NCBI GenBank assembly: GCA_051155775.1
Contig: DAXETV010000050.1
Span: 1 to 29,913 of the forward strand
Length of the DNA: 29,913 nucleotides
DNA from: CAYSCZ01 sp051155775
GTDB taxonomy: Bacteria > Bacteroidota > Bacteroidia > Cytophagales > Cyclobacteriaceae
Direction: 5' to 3'
A program made the position numbers and the translations under genes. The notes beneath the pieces are model-generated. The model ran no database searches. It worked only from the letters and a program-made list of their open reading frames with translations, and was not told the DNA's origin. Shown piece by piece: positions 22,410 to 29,913 of the stretch (positions are counted from its first letter, which is position 1; each line of letters starts with the position of its first letter).

Positions 22410-23972
22410 TCAATTTTCCAGGTAATAGTCTTTTGCCAGACGGGAATATGCTGTTATTTGTTGGTCAACCCATGCTTTGTCCTTTTCCAGTTCATCCGCC
22501 ATTATTTTAGCGACCTTGGGGGCTATTTCTTCACTGGCCCTGGCGTTTAACAGGATGGCCCTTGTCCTTCGGGAAAGAACATCTTCTACTGTTCTCGCCA
22601 TCTCTTTCCTAACAGCCCATACTACCTGTGCTTTTAAGTATGGAAGGTCTTCATGCAGTTTCTCACCAAGTTCAGGGTCTTTATCGATCAGCCGCCTAAG
22701 CGGAATAAGGTCTGTTCCATAGAAATACAAGGGGTCTTTAAAATCAGTGTTCTTAAGCCACCCATGGATACGCATATTTTTTGTCACACTCTCCCGCTCA
22801 TACAAGCCTGAAATTAATGCCGCTTTATCAATAGTATCTTCAGCCATCTTTCGGTAAGTGGTCCATTTTCCCCCGGTTATGGTTACCAGGCCACTATCAG
22901 AAACAAATAAACTATGGCTTCTGGAAAGGCGGGAGGTATTCTTTTCCTCATTTGCTCTTATTAGTGGTCTTAGTCCTGTGAATACGCTTAGCACATCTTT
23001 TCTGTCCGGATCTTTTTTCAGATAGATGGCTGCATGTTCCAGAATAAATTCTACCTCTTCTTCCAAGGCTTTTGGCTCCAATTCTGTTTTTTCTATTGGT
23101 GTATCCGTTGTCCCCACTACCACAACACCATTCCACGGTACAGCAAAAAGCACACGTCCGTCTGCAGTCTTAGGTACCATGATGGCTGATTTTCCCGGAA
23201 GGAATGATTTATCCAAAACAATATGTACCCCCTGGCTGGGTGCCACAACATTTTTACTCTCCGGCCTGTCCATCTTCAGGATGCCATCTGCAAAGACACC
23301 GGTGGCATTTATTACAACCCTGCCGTTTATTTGATACTCTTTTCTGCTTTCCAGGTCAGTGGCCATCACACCATTGACGTACTCATTACTTTTTAAGAGT
23401 TGGTTCACACACATATAATTCAATAGAACAGCATCATTTTCGGCCGCTGTTTGTCCTATGTTCAAAGCCAGGCGCGCATCATCAAACTGACCATCGTAAT
23501 AAATGACCCCACCTTTCAGCCCCTCAGTCTCAACTGTAGGAATGTATTCCAGGGTCTCATTGACGCTTAGGTTTTTGGTAGGCCCTAATCCCAACTTACC
23601 AGCCATCATTTCATACACTTTCAGCCCGATGTTATAAAACGGGCCGTCCCACCATTCATAATTTGGGATTACAAAAGCCTGGTTTTTTACCAGGTGAGGT
23701 GCATTACGAAGCATCAGACCGCGCTCTTGCAAAGCTTCATAAACCAAAGAGATGTCTCCTTGCTGCAGGTATCTCACCCCACCATGAGCAAGCTTGGTAC
23801 TTCTACTGCTGGTACCTTTTGCGAAATCAGACTGTTCTAACAATATGGTGGAATATCCCCGGGAGGCGGCATCAAGAGCGCAGCCCAGACCCGTGGCCCC
23901 CCCACCAATTATAATTACATCCCAGAATCCTTCAAACTCCTCCAGCTTACGGAGCATTTTTTCCCTTTTCAT
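22410..23972 (-). CDS. glpD: Aerobic glycerol-3-phosphate dehydrogenase
   Basis: FAD enzyme at the inner membrane face that oxidises glycerol-3-phosphate to dihydroxyacetone phosphate and passes electrons to quinones. At 520 residues it is close to E. coli GlpD (501). The dinucleotide fold DVIIIGGGATGLGCALDAA is at 18-36. The FAD/G3P signature SSRSTKLAHGGVRYL is at 55-69, and the C-terminal half has TGLRPL and ITGGKWTTYRKMAED. The first ATG at 23972 is used; a second in-frame Met lies five residues on. It is 22 bp downstream of glpK, so an operon is likely. The base composition is visibly richer in GC than the pspA cluster. Confidence 0.96.
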   Translation of the reverse strand: MKREKMLRKLEEFEGFWDVIIIGGGATGLGCALDAASRGYSTILLEQSDFAKGTSSRSTKLAHGGVRYLQQGDISLVYEALQERGLMLRNAPHLVKNQAFVIPNYEWWDGPFYNIGLKVYEMMAGKLGLGPTKNLSVNETLEYIPTVETEGLKGGVIYYDGQFDDARLALNIGQTAAENDAVLLNYMCVNQLLKSNEYVNGVMATDLESRKEYQINGRVVINATGVFADGILKMDRPESKNVVAPSQGVHIVLDKSFLPGKSAIMVPKTADGRVLFAVPWNGVVVVGTTDTPIEKTELEPKALEEEVEFILEHAAIYLKKDPDRKDVLSVFTGLRPLIRANEEKNTSRLSRSHSLFVSDSGLVTITGGKWTTYRKMAEDTIDKAALISGLYERESVTKNMRIHGWLKNTDFKDPLYFYGTDLIPLRRLIDKDPELGEKLHEDLPYLKAQVVWAVRKEMARTVEDVLSRRTRAILLNARASEEIAPKVAKIMADELEKDKAWVDQQITAYSRLAKDYYLEN

Positions 23973-23994
23973 TGCGTTATTTTTTTTGTTTCGT

Positions 23995-25482
23995 TTATTT
24001 TTCTATCCAGTGTTTTGACCTTTCCACGGCTTTCTTCCAGAAATGTAAAATCTCTGCGTTCTTTTCTGAATTACTTTCAGGTTCAAACTTTTTATCCACA
24101 GACCAGGATGCTTTTAAGTCATCGAGGTTTTTCCAAAATCCAACCGCCAGTCCAGCCAGAAATGCAGCCCCCATAGCAGTGGTCTCTAAACAATTTGGCC
24201 GGATCACCCGGATATTTAATATATCCGATTGAAACTGCATTAGGCTATCATTGACTGTTGCACCTCCGTCGACCCTGAGTTCTTTGATGGGTATACCGGA
24301 GTCTTCATTCATAGCTTCTATAACCTGTTCAGCCTGTAAGGCAATGCTCTCCAAAGCTGCTCTGGCGATGTGGCCTTTCTTCGTTCCCCGGCTGAGGCCC
24401 ATAAGGGTACCCCGGGCATACTGATCCCAATGCGGTGCCCCTAATCCAGTAAATGCGGGTACCAGGTATACACCTCCATTATCTTCAACGGAATTGGCCA
24501 GTGCTTCAATAGCTGAAGAGCTTTCTATCATTTCCAGCCCATCACGAAGCCATTGCACAACCGCGCCTGCCACAAAAATGCTCCCTTCCAGGGCAAAGCT
24601 TACTTTATTATTTATTTTCCAGGCAACCGTGGTCAGTAGATTATGTTTTGAATCCACCGTTTTTTCACCGGTGTTCATCACCACAAAGCTCCCAGTGCCA
24701 TAAGTGTTTTTTACCATTCCCGGTTCGGTACACAATTGCCCGAACAGTGCCGCTTGCTGATCACCGGCCATGCCTGCTATTGGTATCTTTCCCATGCCGA
24801 GTGATTCATCAGTTTCCCCATATACCTCCGAATTGGATTTTACCCCGGGCAAAATCGTTCCGGGAATGTCCATCAATCTCAATAAGTCATCATCCCAGCG
24901 TTGCTCATGAATATTGAAGATCATGGTTCGGCTGGCATTGGTGATGTCTGTTATATGGACTTTTCCACCCGTTAATTGCCATACCAACCAGCTATCAATC
25001 GTACCAAACGCCAACCGGCCCTGTGCTGCTTTTTTACGGGCGCCTGCTACATGGTCCAATAGCCATTTGATCTTAGTCCCTGAGAAGTAAGCATCAATCA
25101 CTAATCCTGTTTTTTTACGTACGATTTCTGTCCAGTCTTCTGATTTCAATTGATCACAATAGTTGGCGGTGCGCCTGTCCTGCCAAACAATGGCATGATG
25201 GATCGGCTGCCCGGTTTCCCTGTCCCAGATGATGGTTGTTTCCCGTTGGTTGGTGATGCCGATGGCAGCAACATCCTCTGGGTCGATGGCGTCCAGTGCC
25301 TGCTTACTGACCTCCAGTTGGGATTCCCATATTTCATGGCCATTGTGTTCCACCCAGCCAGATTGTGGGTAATGTTGCTGAAACTCTTTTTGACCTGTGT
25401 TGATGATGTTGGCCTGCTGGTCAAATAGTATGGCCCGTGAACTGGTAGTGCCCTGGTCCAGGGCAAGAATATACTTCGACAT
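23995..25482 (-). CDS. glpK: Glycerol kinase
   Basis: Phosphorylates glycerol with ATP to glycerol-3-phosphate, supplying GlpD downstream. The 495 residues match the family. The FGGY-kinase features are the phosphate loop ALDQGTTSSRAILFD at 7-21, the glycerol site around QRRTANY (WQDRRTANYC near 101-110), the hinge motif TYGTGSFVVMNTG, and the ATP-binding GGATVND at 406-412. It is the first gene of the glp operon and starts at 25482 with the classical MSKYILALDQ. No glpF (glycerol channel) or GlpR-type repressor is in the window, so glycerol may enter by another route or the channel gene lies elsewhere. Confidence 0.97.
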   Translation of the reverse strand: MSKYILALDQGTTSSRAILFDQQANIINTGQKEFQQHYPQSGWVEHNGHEIWESQLEVSKQALDAIDPEDVAAIGITNQRETTIIWDRETGQPIHHAIVWQDRRTANYCDQLKSEDWTEIVRKKTGLVIDAYFSGTKIKWLLDHVAGARKKAAQGRLAFGTIDSWLVWQLTGGKVHITDITNASRTMIFNIHEQRWDDDLLRLMDIPGTILPGVKSNSEVYGETDESLGMGKIPIAGMAGDQQAALFGQLCTEPGMVKNTYGTGSFVVMNTGEKTVDSKHNLLTTVAWKINNKVSFALEGSIFVAGAVVQWLRDGLEMIESSSAIEALANSVEDNGGVYLVPAFTGLGAPHWDQYARGTLMGLSRGTKKGHIARAALESIALQAEQVIEAMNEDSGIPIKELRVDGGATVNDSLMQFQSDILNIRVIRPNCLETTAMGAAFLAGLAVGFWKNLDDLKASWSVDKKFEPESNSEKNAEILHFWKKAVERSKHWIEK

Positions 25483-25760
25483 GTACGATCATTTAAGTGT
25501 TGTTTAAAGCTAAAGAATATGTCGGTTTTTAAGAAATGGAGGAGGAGGCGTTGTCCTGAAATATTTTAATGACTACAAATAATCGATAGTTTGGATCAAA
25601 AACTTTTATATGCCAAACCTTTAAGGGAGGTGCAGATTAAGGCCCTCTACCTCCATCACCAGTCATCCACACGGGGCCACCCGCCGATGGAACCGGCCAC
25701 ACCCTCACAGCCCATTCGGTTTCCAACCGGCTCCTCAGCCCGGATAAGAAATACCATTAC

Positions 25761-25840
25761 TTAAACCCGGATTCGTCATTAGGATTTTGAAGTGATTTAA
25801 GGCTGGAATAGAAATGCTGATGACGATTCCGGGTTTAACC
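25761..25840. repeat. 80-bp inverted-repeat element (second copy)
   Basis: The ends form a 19-bp imperfect hairpin (25761-25779 with 25820-25838, one mismatch). On the opposite strand it matches the two halves of the 19913-20092 element almost base for base, including 20 identical bases from CCTTAAATC to CAAAATC. The element has no coding capacity, and its size and palindromic ends suit a REP- or MITE-like non-autonomous repeat. Mobility by a transposase elsewhere is inferred. Confidence 0.75.
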
Positions 25841-25987
25841 AGGGAATCTATGCAAGAATAAATGCCGGGCTTACCTGCTCAAAGAAGTGGTGCCTTCTGG
25901 GTTACTGGTTCTGAATATCTGCAATGAGCAAATCTCTGTGATTTTCTGGATATCATGAAGATCCTGGATGTAGCTGACGCTAGTCGG

Positions 25988-26023
25988 CACAAACGCCCTG
26001 GTTTGTGATCTCACAATGATTGT
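25988..26023. other. Hairpin and short dyad upstream of the end of the oxidoreductase gene
   Basis: CACAAAC (25988-25994) pairs with GTTTGTG (26001-26007) around a 6-base loop, and ACAATGATTGT follows at 26013-26023. It could be the RNA end signal for the oxidoreductase gene on the minus strand, although no T-run follows, so a rho-independent terminator is doubtful. Confidence 0.3.
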
Positions 26024-26091
26024 CATTCAAATATCAGTAGAATCACTACCGCCTGATCTTATAAAAGAGTAATCATCAAACAATAATTAAT

Positions 26092-27462
26092 CTATTCTAC
26101 CAATTCCAACCCATCCAGTGTCCAGGGCATAAGCTCTGAAACGGTAGGGTGGACCAGCACCACCTTGCGGTAGTTCATGCAAGGTATATTGCTATGCATG
26201 ATGGCCGCAAACATGTTGATGATCTCATCACCACCTACGCCCAAAATAGAAGCACCAAGGATTAAGTCTGTATCCGCATCAACCAGCAACTTGGCAAAAC
26301 CTTTGGTCTCACCCATTTCTTTGGCCCGGCTGATTTTCGACATTGGTCTGACGGATTTTAACACACGCTTACCCGCCGCTAAGGCTTCCTTCTCAGACAT
26401 ACCAACCCTACCCAGTGGAGGGTCTGTGAATAATCCATATACGGGGATACGTCCGGATATCTTCCGGTCGCCACCATACAAACAATCCAGCACAACCTCC
26501 GCATCATTCACTGAGGTATGGGTAAAGGCACCTTTCCCGTTGACGTCGCCTAATGCAAATACACCTTCTATATTGGTCCTGCAATAATCATCCACTTCAA
26601 TAAAACCTCTTTTATCGGTGGTAATTCCTGCAGCTTTAAGATTAAGGGTGTTGCTGTTAGGTCGTCTGCCGGCTGCGATCAACAGGTGGGATCCTGACAC
26701 TTTTTCCTGATCTTCTCCTCTTTTCAATGTGATGTGCAGCGCTCCATCGTCCTCCTCAACATGCATGGCCTTTGCGTCACATAAAACTTGGACGCCTTCT
26801 TCTTCAAGGAACTCCTGAATGGCTGCTGCCAAATCATCGTCTTCCCTTGGCATCAGTTGTTCAGCACCCTGTATGATAGTCACCCGACTTCCAAAGCGTC
26901 TATACACCTGCGCAAATTCCACTCCGATGTAACCGCCACCTATGATCAATAAATGCCCGGGAAGCTCATCCATGTCCAATAACCGGGCACTATCCATCCA
27001 GGGTACATCATTCAACCCATCAATGGGTGGAGCAAATGGACGGGTACCAACGTTTATAAAGATATTCTTTCCTTCAAGGGTGTCTTTTCCAACTTTGAGT
27101 GTTTTCGGGCTTTCAAATGAAGCATAATCTTTAAGCAGGTCAATATTTGGTGTGGACGTCATCCATTGGATAAGCCCCTGGTTACCGCCATTCCTTATTT
27201 CATTCATTCTTTCCCTAACCCGTGAAAAATTAAGCTTTACCATACCAGTATCGAATCCATAAAAACCACCCTTTTTGGCCATGTTGAAAGCTTTGGCACT
27301 GGCTACCATGGTTTTGGTAGGGGTACAACCATAATTTACACAGCTTCCGCCAACTTTTCCGCCTTCAATCACGGCTATGGAATCACCTGTGGGGATGAGC
27401 TTTCCTAAAAGTGTGCCAGTAGCCTGTCCCGTTCCGATTATGATGTGATCGTATCTTTTCAT
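26092..27462 (-). CDS. FAD-dependent pyridine-nucleotide disulfide oxidoreductase (mercuric-reductase-like)
   Basis: A 456-residue flavoprotein of the glutathione reductase family. FAD domain: HIIIGTGQATGTLLGKL at 6-22. The redox-active disulfide is GGSCVNYGCTPTK, with Cys41 and Cys46. The NAD(P)-binding domain is LLIIGGGYIGVEFAQVY near 174-190. The dimer-interface base HPTVSE (438-443) has the catalytic His-Glu pair, in which His438 serves the partner subunit. It would otherwise be named a mercuric reductase. It lacks the N-terminal heavy-metal domain and the C-terminal Cys pair needed for mercury, and no mer genes are nearby. The natural substrate is unknown. It is transcribed alone. Confidence 0.88.
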   Translation of the reverse strand: MKRYDHIIIGTGQATGTLLGKLIPTGDSIAVIEGGKVGGSCVNYGCTPTKTMVASAKAFNMAKKGGFYGFDTGMVKLNFSRVRERMNEIRNGGNQGLIQWMTSTPNIDLLKDYASFESPKTLKVGKDTLEGKNIFINVGTRPFAPPIDGLNDVPWMDSARLLDMDELPGHLLIIGGGYIGVEFAQVYRRFGSRVTIIQGAEQLMPREDDDLAAAIQEFLEEEGVQVLCDAKAMHVEEDDGALHITLKRGEDQEKVSGSHLLIAAGRRPNSNTLNLKAAGITTDKRGFIEVDDYCRTNIEGVFALGDVNGKGAFTHTSVNDAEVVLDCLYGGDRKISGRIPVYGLFTDPPLGRVGMSEKEALAAGKRVLKSVRPMSKISRAKEMGETKGFAKLLVDADTDLILGASILGVGGDEIINMFAAIMHSNIPCMNYRKVVLVHPTVSELMPWTLDGLELVE

Positions 27463-27580
27463 GCATTAAAAGTTTTGATTTATAACGAATCTATGAAAAA
27501 TGCTCCTGGATATGCCAGGTATTTACTAAAAAAACTATCGTGATGTATGGTATGCTACACTATTGACCAGTCTGTCTATT

Positions 27581-28930
27581 TTATCCAGGTGCGGCACCCA
27601 GAAGGCCATTGATCAATATGATAAAGATGACTATTGGGATCAGGTATTTTAAAAAGAACCCCCAAAAGTTGTTGACCCTGATGCCAGAAGAGCCTTGATT
27701 GGTGTATTCCTGGAAGGGTTTAAACTTCCATACATGCCCGACATAAAGCACCATTAGTAATGCCCCCAGTGGCAAGAGTATTGACCCGGAGACAAAATCG
27801 AATAATTCAAAGAATGTACGGCCTAAGATTTTTATGTTCTGCCAGGGCCCGAAAGAAAGAATACTGGGAATACTAAGTAAAAAACAAACAGGCACGGTGA
27901 ACCATACAGACTTTTTCCTTTTGATATTCATAGAATCCATTAGGGTGGCAACCACAGCTTCAATAAGGCCAATAATTGAAGTTAGACCGGCAACAAAGAT
28001 TAAGAAGAAGAATAATGATCCGATAGCATTCCCTAGTGGCACTTTGTTAAAAAGAGTGGCCATAGTAACAAACAGAAGGCCGGCTCCACTATCAGGCTGT
28101 AGGTTGAAGGCAAATAAAGCAGGAAATATCACCAGGCCCGCTATGATGGCTATAGCTGTGTCAAAAATCACAACTAATGCAACACTTCCGGGCACATCAC
28201 TATCTTTGGGTAGGTAGCTGCCAAATACATAACCTCCTGCAAGCCCGACGCCAATAGAAAAGAATACCTGTCCTAAAGCTGCCAGTATCACACGCCCATT
28301 GATCTTTGAAAAGTCCGGGGACAGATACCAGATTAGTCCTTCAAATGATCCTTCAAATGTATTTGAGCCTATAGCCAGGACTACAAAAAAAATCAGCAGC
28401 ATGGGCATAAATATTTTGGCTACTTTTTCAACGCCGCCCTGAAGGCCACGGGCAATGATGATACCTATCAGAACAGCAATTACCAGTGAATAGGCCGAAA
28501 GCTTAACAGGATTGGCCACTAAATCACTAAAATTTTGTGACATCTCAACAGCATTCAAGGCACTAAGTTTTCCGGAAGCATATTCAACAAAATAAACCGC
28601 TACCCAGGCCAGGATCATTAAATAATAACTGGTAATAATAAGTGCTGCTATAATCTCAACCCAGCCAATGGATACCCAGAAAGATCTCTTCGCAGCCAGT
28701 TTTTGCATACCTTTGATCGGTGTGAGTTGGGCTTTTCTGCCCAGGCTAATCTCAGCGGTTAGTAAAGGCACCCCGATGATAACCGTTATGACCAGATAAA
28801 CCAATAAAAAGGCCCCGCCACCACTTTCCCCAACAATATAAGGAAACCGCCAGATGTTTCCCATTCCGATAGCAAAGCCGGCAGTTGCCATGATAAACCC
28901 AAACCTGCTGCCCCAGTTTTCTCTGATCAT
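27581..28930 (-). CDS. Sodium-coupled neurotransmitter-type transporter (NSS/SNF family)
   Basis: A 449-residue inner-membrane symporter with about 11-12 helices, related to LeuT, MhsT and TnaT. The N-terminus RENWGSRFGFIMATAGFAIG leads to the unwound TM1 motif GNIWRFPY at 24-31, followed by the flexible Gly-rich ESGGGAFLLVYL at 35-46. TM6 and TM7 are glycine rich as in relatives. Substrate is most likely an amino acid, but the binding-site residues do not tell which one. Uptake of tryptophan for the nearby kynurenine route is an untested idea. It is transcribed alone, with a good promoter candidate upstream. Confidence 0.92.
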   Translation of the reverse strand: MIRENWGSRFGFIMATAGFAIGMGNIWRFPYIVGESGGGAFLLVYLVITVIIGVPLLTAEISLGRKAQLTPIKGMQKLAAKRSFWVSIGWVEIIAALIITSYYLMILAWVAVYFVEYASGKLSALNAVEMSQNFSDLVANPVKLSAYSLVIAVLIGIIIARGLQGGVEKVAKIFMPMLLIFFVVLAIGSNTFEGSFEGLIWYLSPDFSKINGRVILAALGQVFFSIGVGLAGGYVFGSYLPKDSDVPGSVALVVIFDTAIAIIAGLVIFPALFAFNLQPDSGAGLLFVTMATLFNKVPLGNAIGSLFFFLIFVAGLTSIIGLIEAVVATLMDSMNIKRKKSVWFTVPVCFLLSIPSILSFGPWQNIKILGRTFFELFDFVSGSILLPLGALLMVLYVGHVWKFKPFQEYTNQGSSGIRVNNFWGFFLKYLIPIVIFIILINGLLGAAPG

Positions 28931-28950
28931 ATGATAAATTGTTAAACGGC

Positions 28951-28979
28951 CAAAGCTAATAAAATTAAAAACCTGGCAA
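28951..28979 (-). promoter_or_regulatory. Promoter of the NSS transporter gene
   Basis: On the minus strand TTG (28977-28979) is followed after 18 bp by TAGCTTTG (28951-28958), which fits the Bacteroidota TTG - N17-19 - TAnnTTTG pattern. It sits 20 bp before the ATG at 28930. This is the best promoter match in the window. Confidence 0.55.
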
Positions 28980-29164
28980 TCAACTCACCCATTATTATGG
29001 CTTTAACTTGTTTAATTGCAAGTATTTTTTGCTGGCATAAAAGGATAAATTCTAAAAAGGCGAGTCTGTTACTATAATTGTCTAACTTCATCCTAAAATA
29101 TTGCAATTATTTAACCAGCCTCTTGGGATTATTTTTCATAGGAATATTATCTTTATTTCTTTAA

Positions 29165-29913
29165 ATGAAAATTATGATAGCCAGCCTGAAGAAGATAGTT
29201 TTTTTAATACTGATATTAAATTTAATTATTGTGTTCAGAGTAGTGTCCCAAACTGCTCCCAATATTAATGCTCCAGCTTCTATCACAATCGGTGAAGATA
29301 GTGTATTCACTTTTGATATAGGAGCAGATTCTATCGGTATTGGAGAACCTGATATGGATAGCCTATCAGTATTTATAACGGTTAAGCATGGGGTAATAAA
29401 TTTTGTTGATGTTAATTTAACTGCGGTTACCATAATATCTGGTGCCGATAGCACATCTAACATAGGCATTGGATCCGATTCTGTCTCGATAAACCTGGCA
29501 TTAGATAATATAGTTTACATACCTGATCCTGATTTCAACGGTACTGATTCTTTGGAAATATTGGCCAGTGATACTGATGGATCTGTGACTGGTATGGTTG
29601 ATATTACGGTGAATAGTGTCAATGATGCACCAAGCTTTACAGTATCCAATTTATCTTTTAATTTGGATGAGGACGCTTCAGCACAAACGGAGACGGGCTG
29701 GGTAACCAGTTTTGATCCCGGGCCCTCTGATGAGAGTGTACAGGGTATTTCAGATTATGTAATAAGTAATGTAACTGCAGGGGCGTTTTCAGCGGGACCT
29801 GATGTAAGTAATGGAGGAGAATTGACCTATACGCTAGCGAGTGATTTTAATGGTATGGCAACCTTTGATGTACAGGTACAGGATGATGGCGGTACAGCAA
29901 ATGGCGGAGATGA
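29165..29913 (+). CDS. Large secreted tandem-95/cadherin-like repeat protein, 3' end outside the window
   Basis: Open from the ATG at 29165 to the window edge (249 codons and still open). Signal peptide: MKIMIASLKKIVFLILILNL, continuing to VVSQ, cut near residue 29. The mature part begins TAPNINAPASITIGEDSVF and then shows two adhesin-type modules. The first ends with VYIPDPDFNGTDSLEILASD and VDITVNSVNDAPSFT, the NDAP linker typical of tandem-95/VCBS-like repeats. The second starts LDEDASAQTETGWVTSF and runs to DFNGMATFDVQVQDDGG. Such proteins are usually very long, calcium-binding surface adhesins or gliding/type IX-secreted proteins. The sorting domain, if any, is outside the window. ATG at 29174 is an alternative start. 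Confidence 0.88.
   Translation, partial: MKIMIASLKKIVFLILILNLIIVFRVVSQTAPNINAPASITIGEDSVFTFDIGADSIGIGEPDMDSLSVFITVKHGVINFVDVNLTAVTIISGADSTSNIGIGSDSVSINLALDNIVYIPDPDFNGTDSLEILASDTDGSVTGMVDITVNSVNDAPSFTVSNLSFNLDEDASAQTETGWVTSFDPGPSDESVQGISDYVISNVTAGAFSAGPDVSNGGELTYTLASDFNGMATFDVQVQDDGGTANGGD

Larger units (their letters stand above)
25483..26091. other. 609-bp gene-free region (glpK upstream / oxidoreductase downstream)
   Basis: No credible gene is seen on either strand. It holds, in order: the glpK leader (an imperfect -7 box TAGCTTTA on the minus strand at 25505-25512), a GC-rich block (66 of 100 bases are G or C at 25641-25740) with possible hairpins such as GGAGGT/ACCTCC (25626-25631 with 25649-25654), the 80-bp repeat at 25761-25840, and a dyad near 25988-26023. 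The sequence does not resemble a tRNA. Confidence 0.6.

Noticed and set aside
25641..25740. tRNA or rRNA fragment
   Set aside because: No cloverleaf arms or T-loop consensus (GGTTCGAATCC) could be drawn in either strand.
26092..27462. Mercuric reductase
   Set aside because: The heavy-metal-associated domain and the C-terminal cysteine pair are missing, and no merR, merT or merP is adjacent.
29161..29469. Minus-strand frame of 102 codons at the right edge
   Set aside because: It lies opposite the signal peptide and first repeat of the adhesin gene, whose protein features are clear. The minus-strand product has no recognisable feature.

Overview
The window looks like a chromosomal segment of a Bacteroidota bacterium, probably a marine-type Cytophagales relative. 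It is AT-rich. Several promoter candidates match the Bacteroidota -7 box TAnnTTTG. It carries typical families of that phylum: DUF1573 proteins, MORN-repeat YwqK-like proteins, a DUF6268-like outer-membrane protein, and a gyrase B of about 650 residues. The genus cannot be fixed from the sequence alone.

Layout. 1-8.1 kb is mostly housekeeping: phosphoglucomutase and trpS (minus strand), a DUF1573 lipid-surface or periplasmic protein (plus), a secreted M1 peptidase (minus), a 48-residue membrane protein (plus) and gyrB (minus). 8.2-12.3 kb holds a MORN-repeat/beta-barrel protein placed directly after the stop of tryptophan 2,3-dioxygenase, with a glutaryl-CoA dehydrogenase-like gene divergent from it. 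12.3-14.7 kb carries a SiaC-like protein, an outer-membrane protein and an XRE regulator whose S24/LexA-like C-terminus lacks the catalytic serine.

14.8-22.4 kb is the most interesting part. A plus-strand cluster encodes a YbjN/YjfI-like small protein, PspA, a 48-residue membrane protein, a DUF4178 protein, a Ser/Arg-rich lipoprotein, a double-length DUF350 membrane protein and a membrane-anchored spermidine-synthase-like enzyme. It resembles E. coli yjfIJKLM(C) in logic, a PspA/DUF350/polyamine envelope module. Facing it on the minus strand are a small acidic protein, a Kv-type potassium channel and a second membrane-anchored spermidine-synthase homologue whose SAM and catalytic motifs are degraded. 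The two synthase homologues end tail to tail around a 180-bp inverted-repeat element. An 80-bp version of that element recurs about 5.8 kb away, between glpK and the next gene.

22.4-25.5 kb is glpK-glpD (glycerol catabolism). Its spacing suggests it continues into the acidic-protein/channel/pseudo-synthase genes. 25.5-26.1 kb is a gene-free stretch with a GC-rich block, the 80-bp repeat and a hairpin. 26.1-28.9 kb holds a flavin disulfide oxidoreductase (not a true mercuric reductase) and an NSS sodium-coupled transporter. The right edge cuts a large secreted tandem-95/cadherin-like adhesin gene. I see no tRNA, rRNA, CRISPR array, prophage or transposase.
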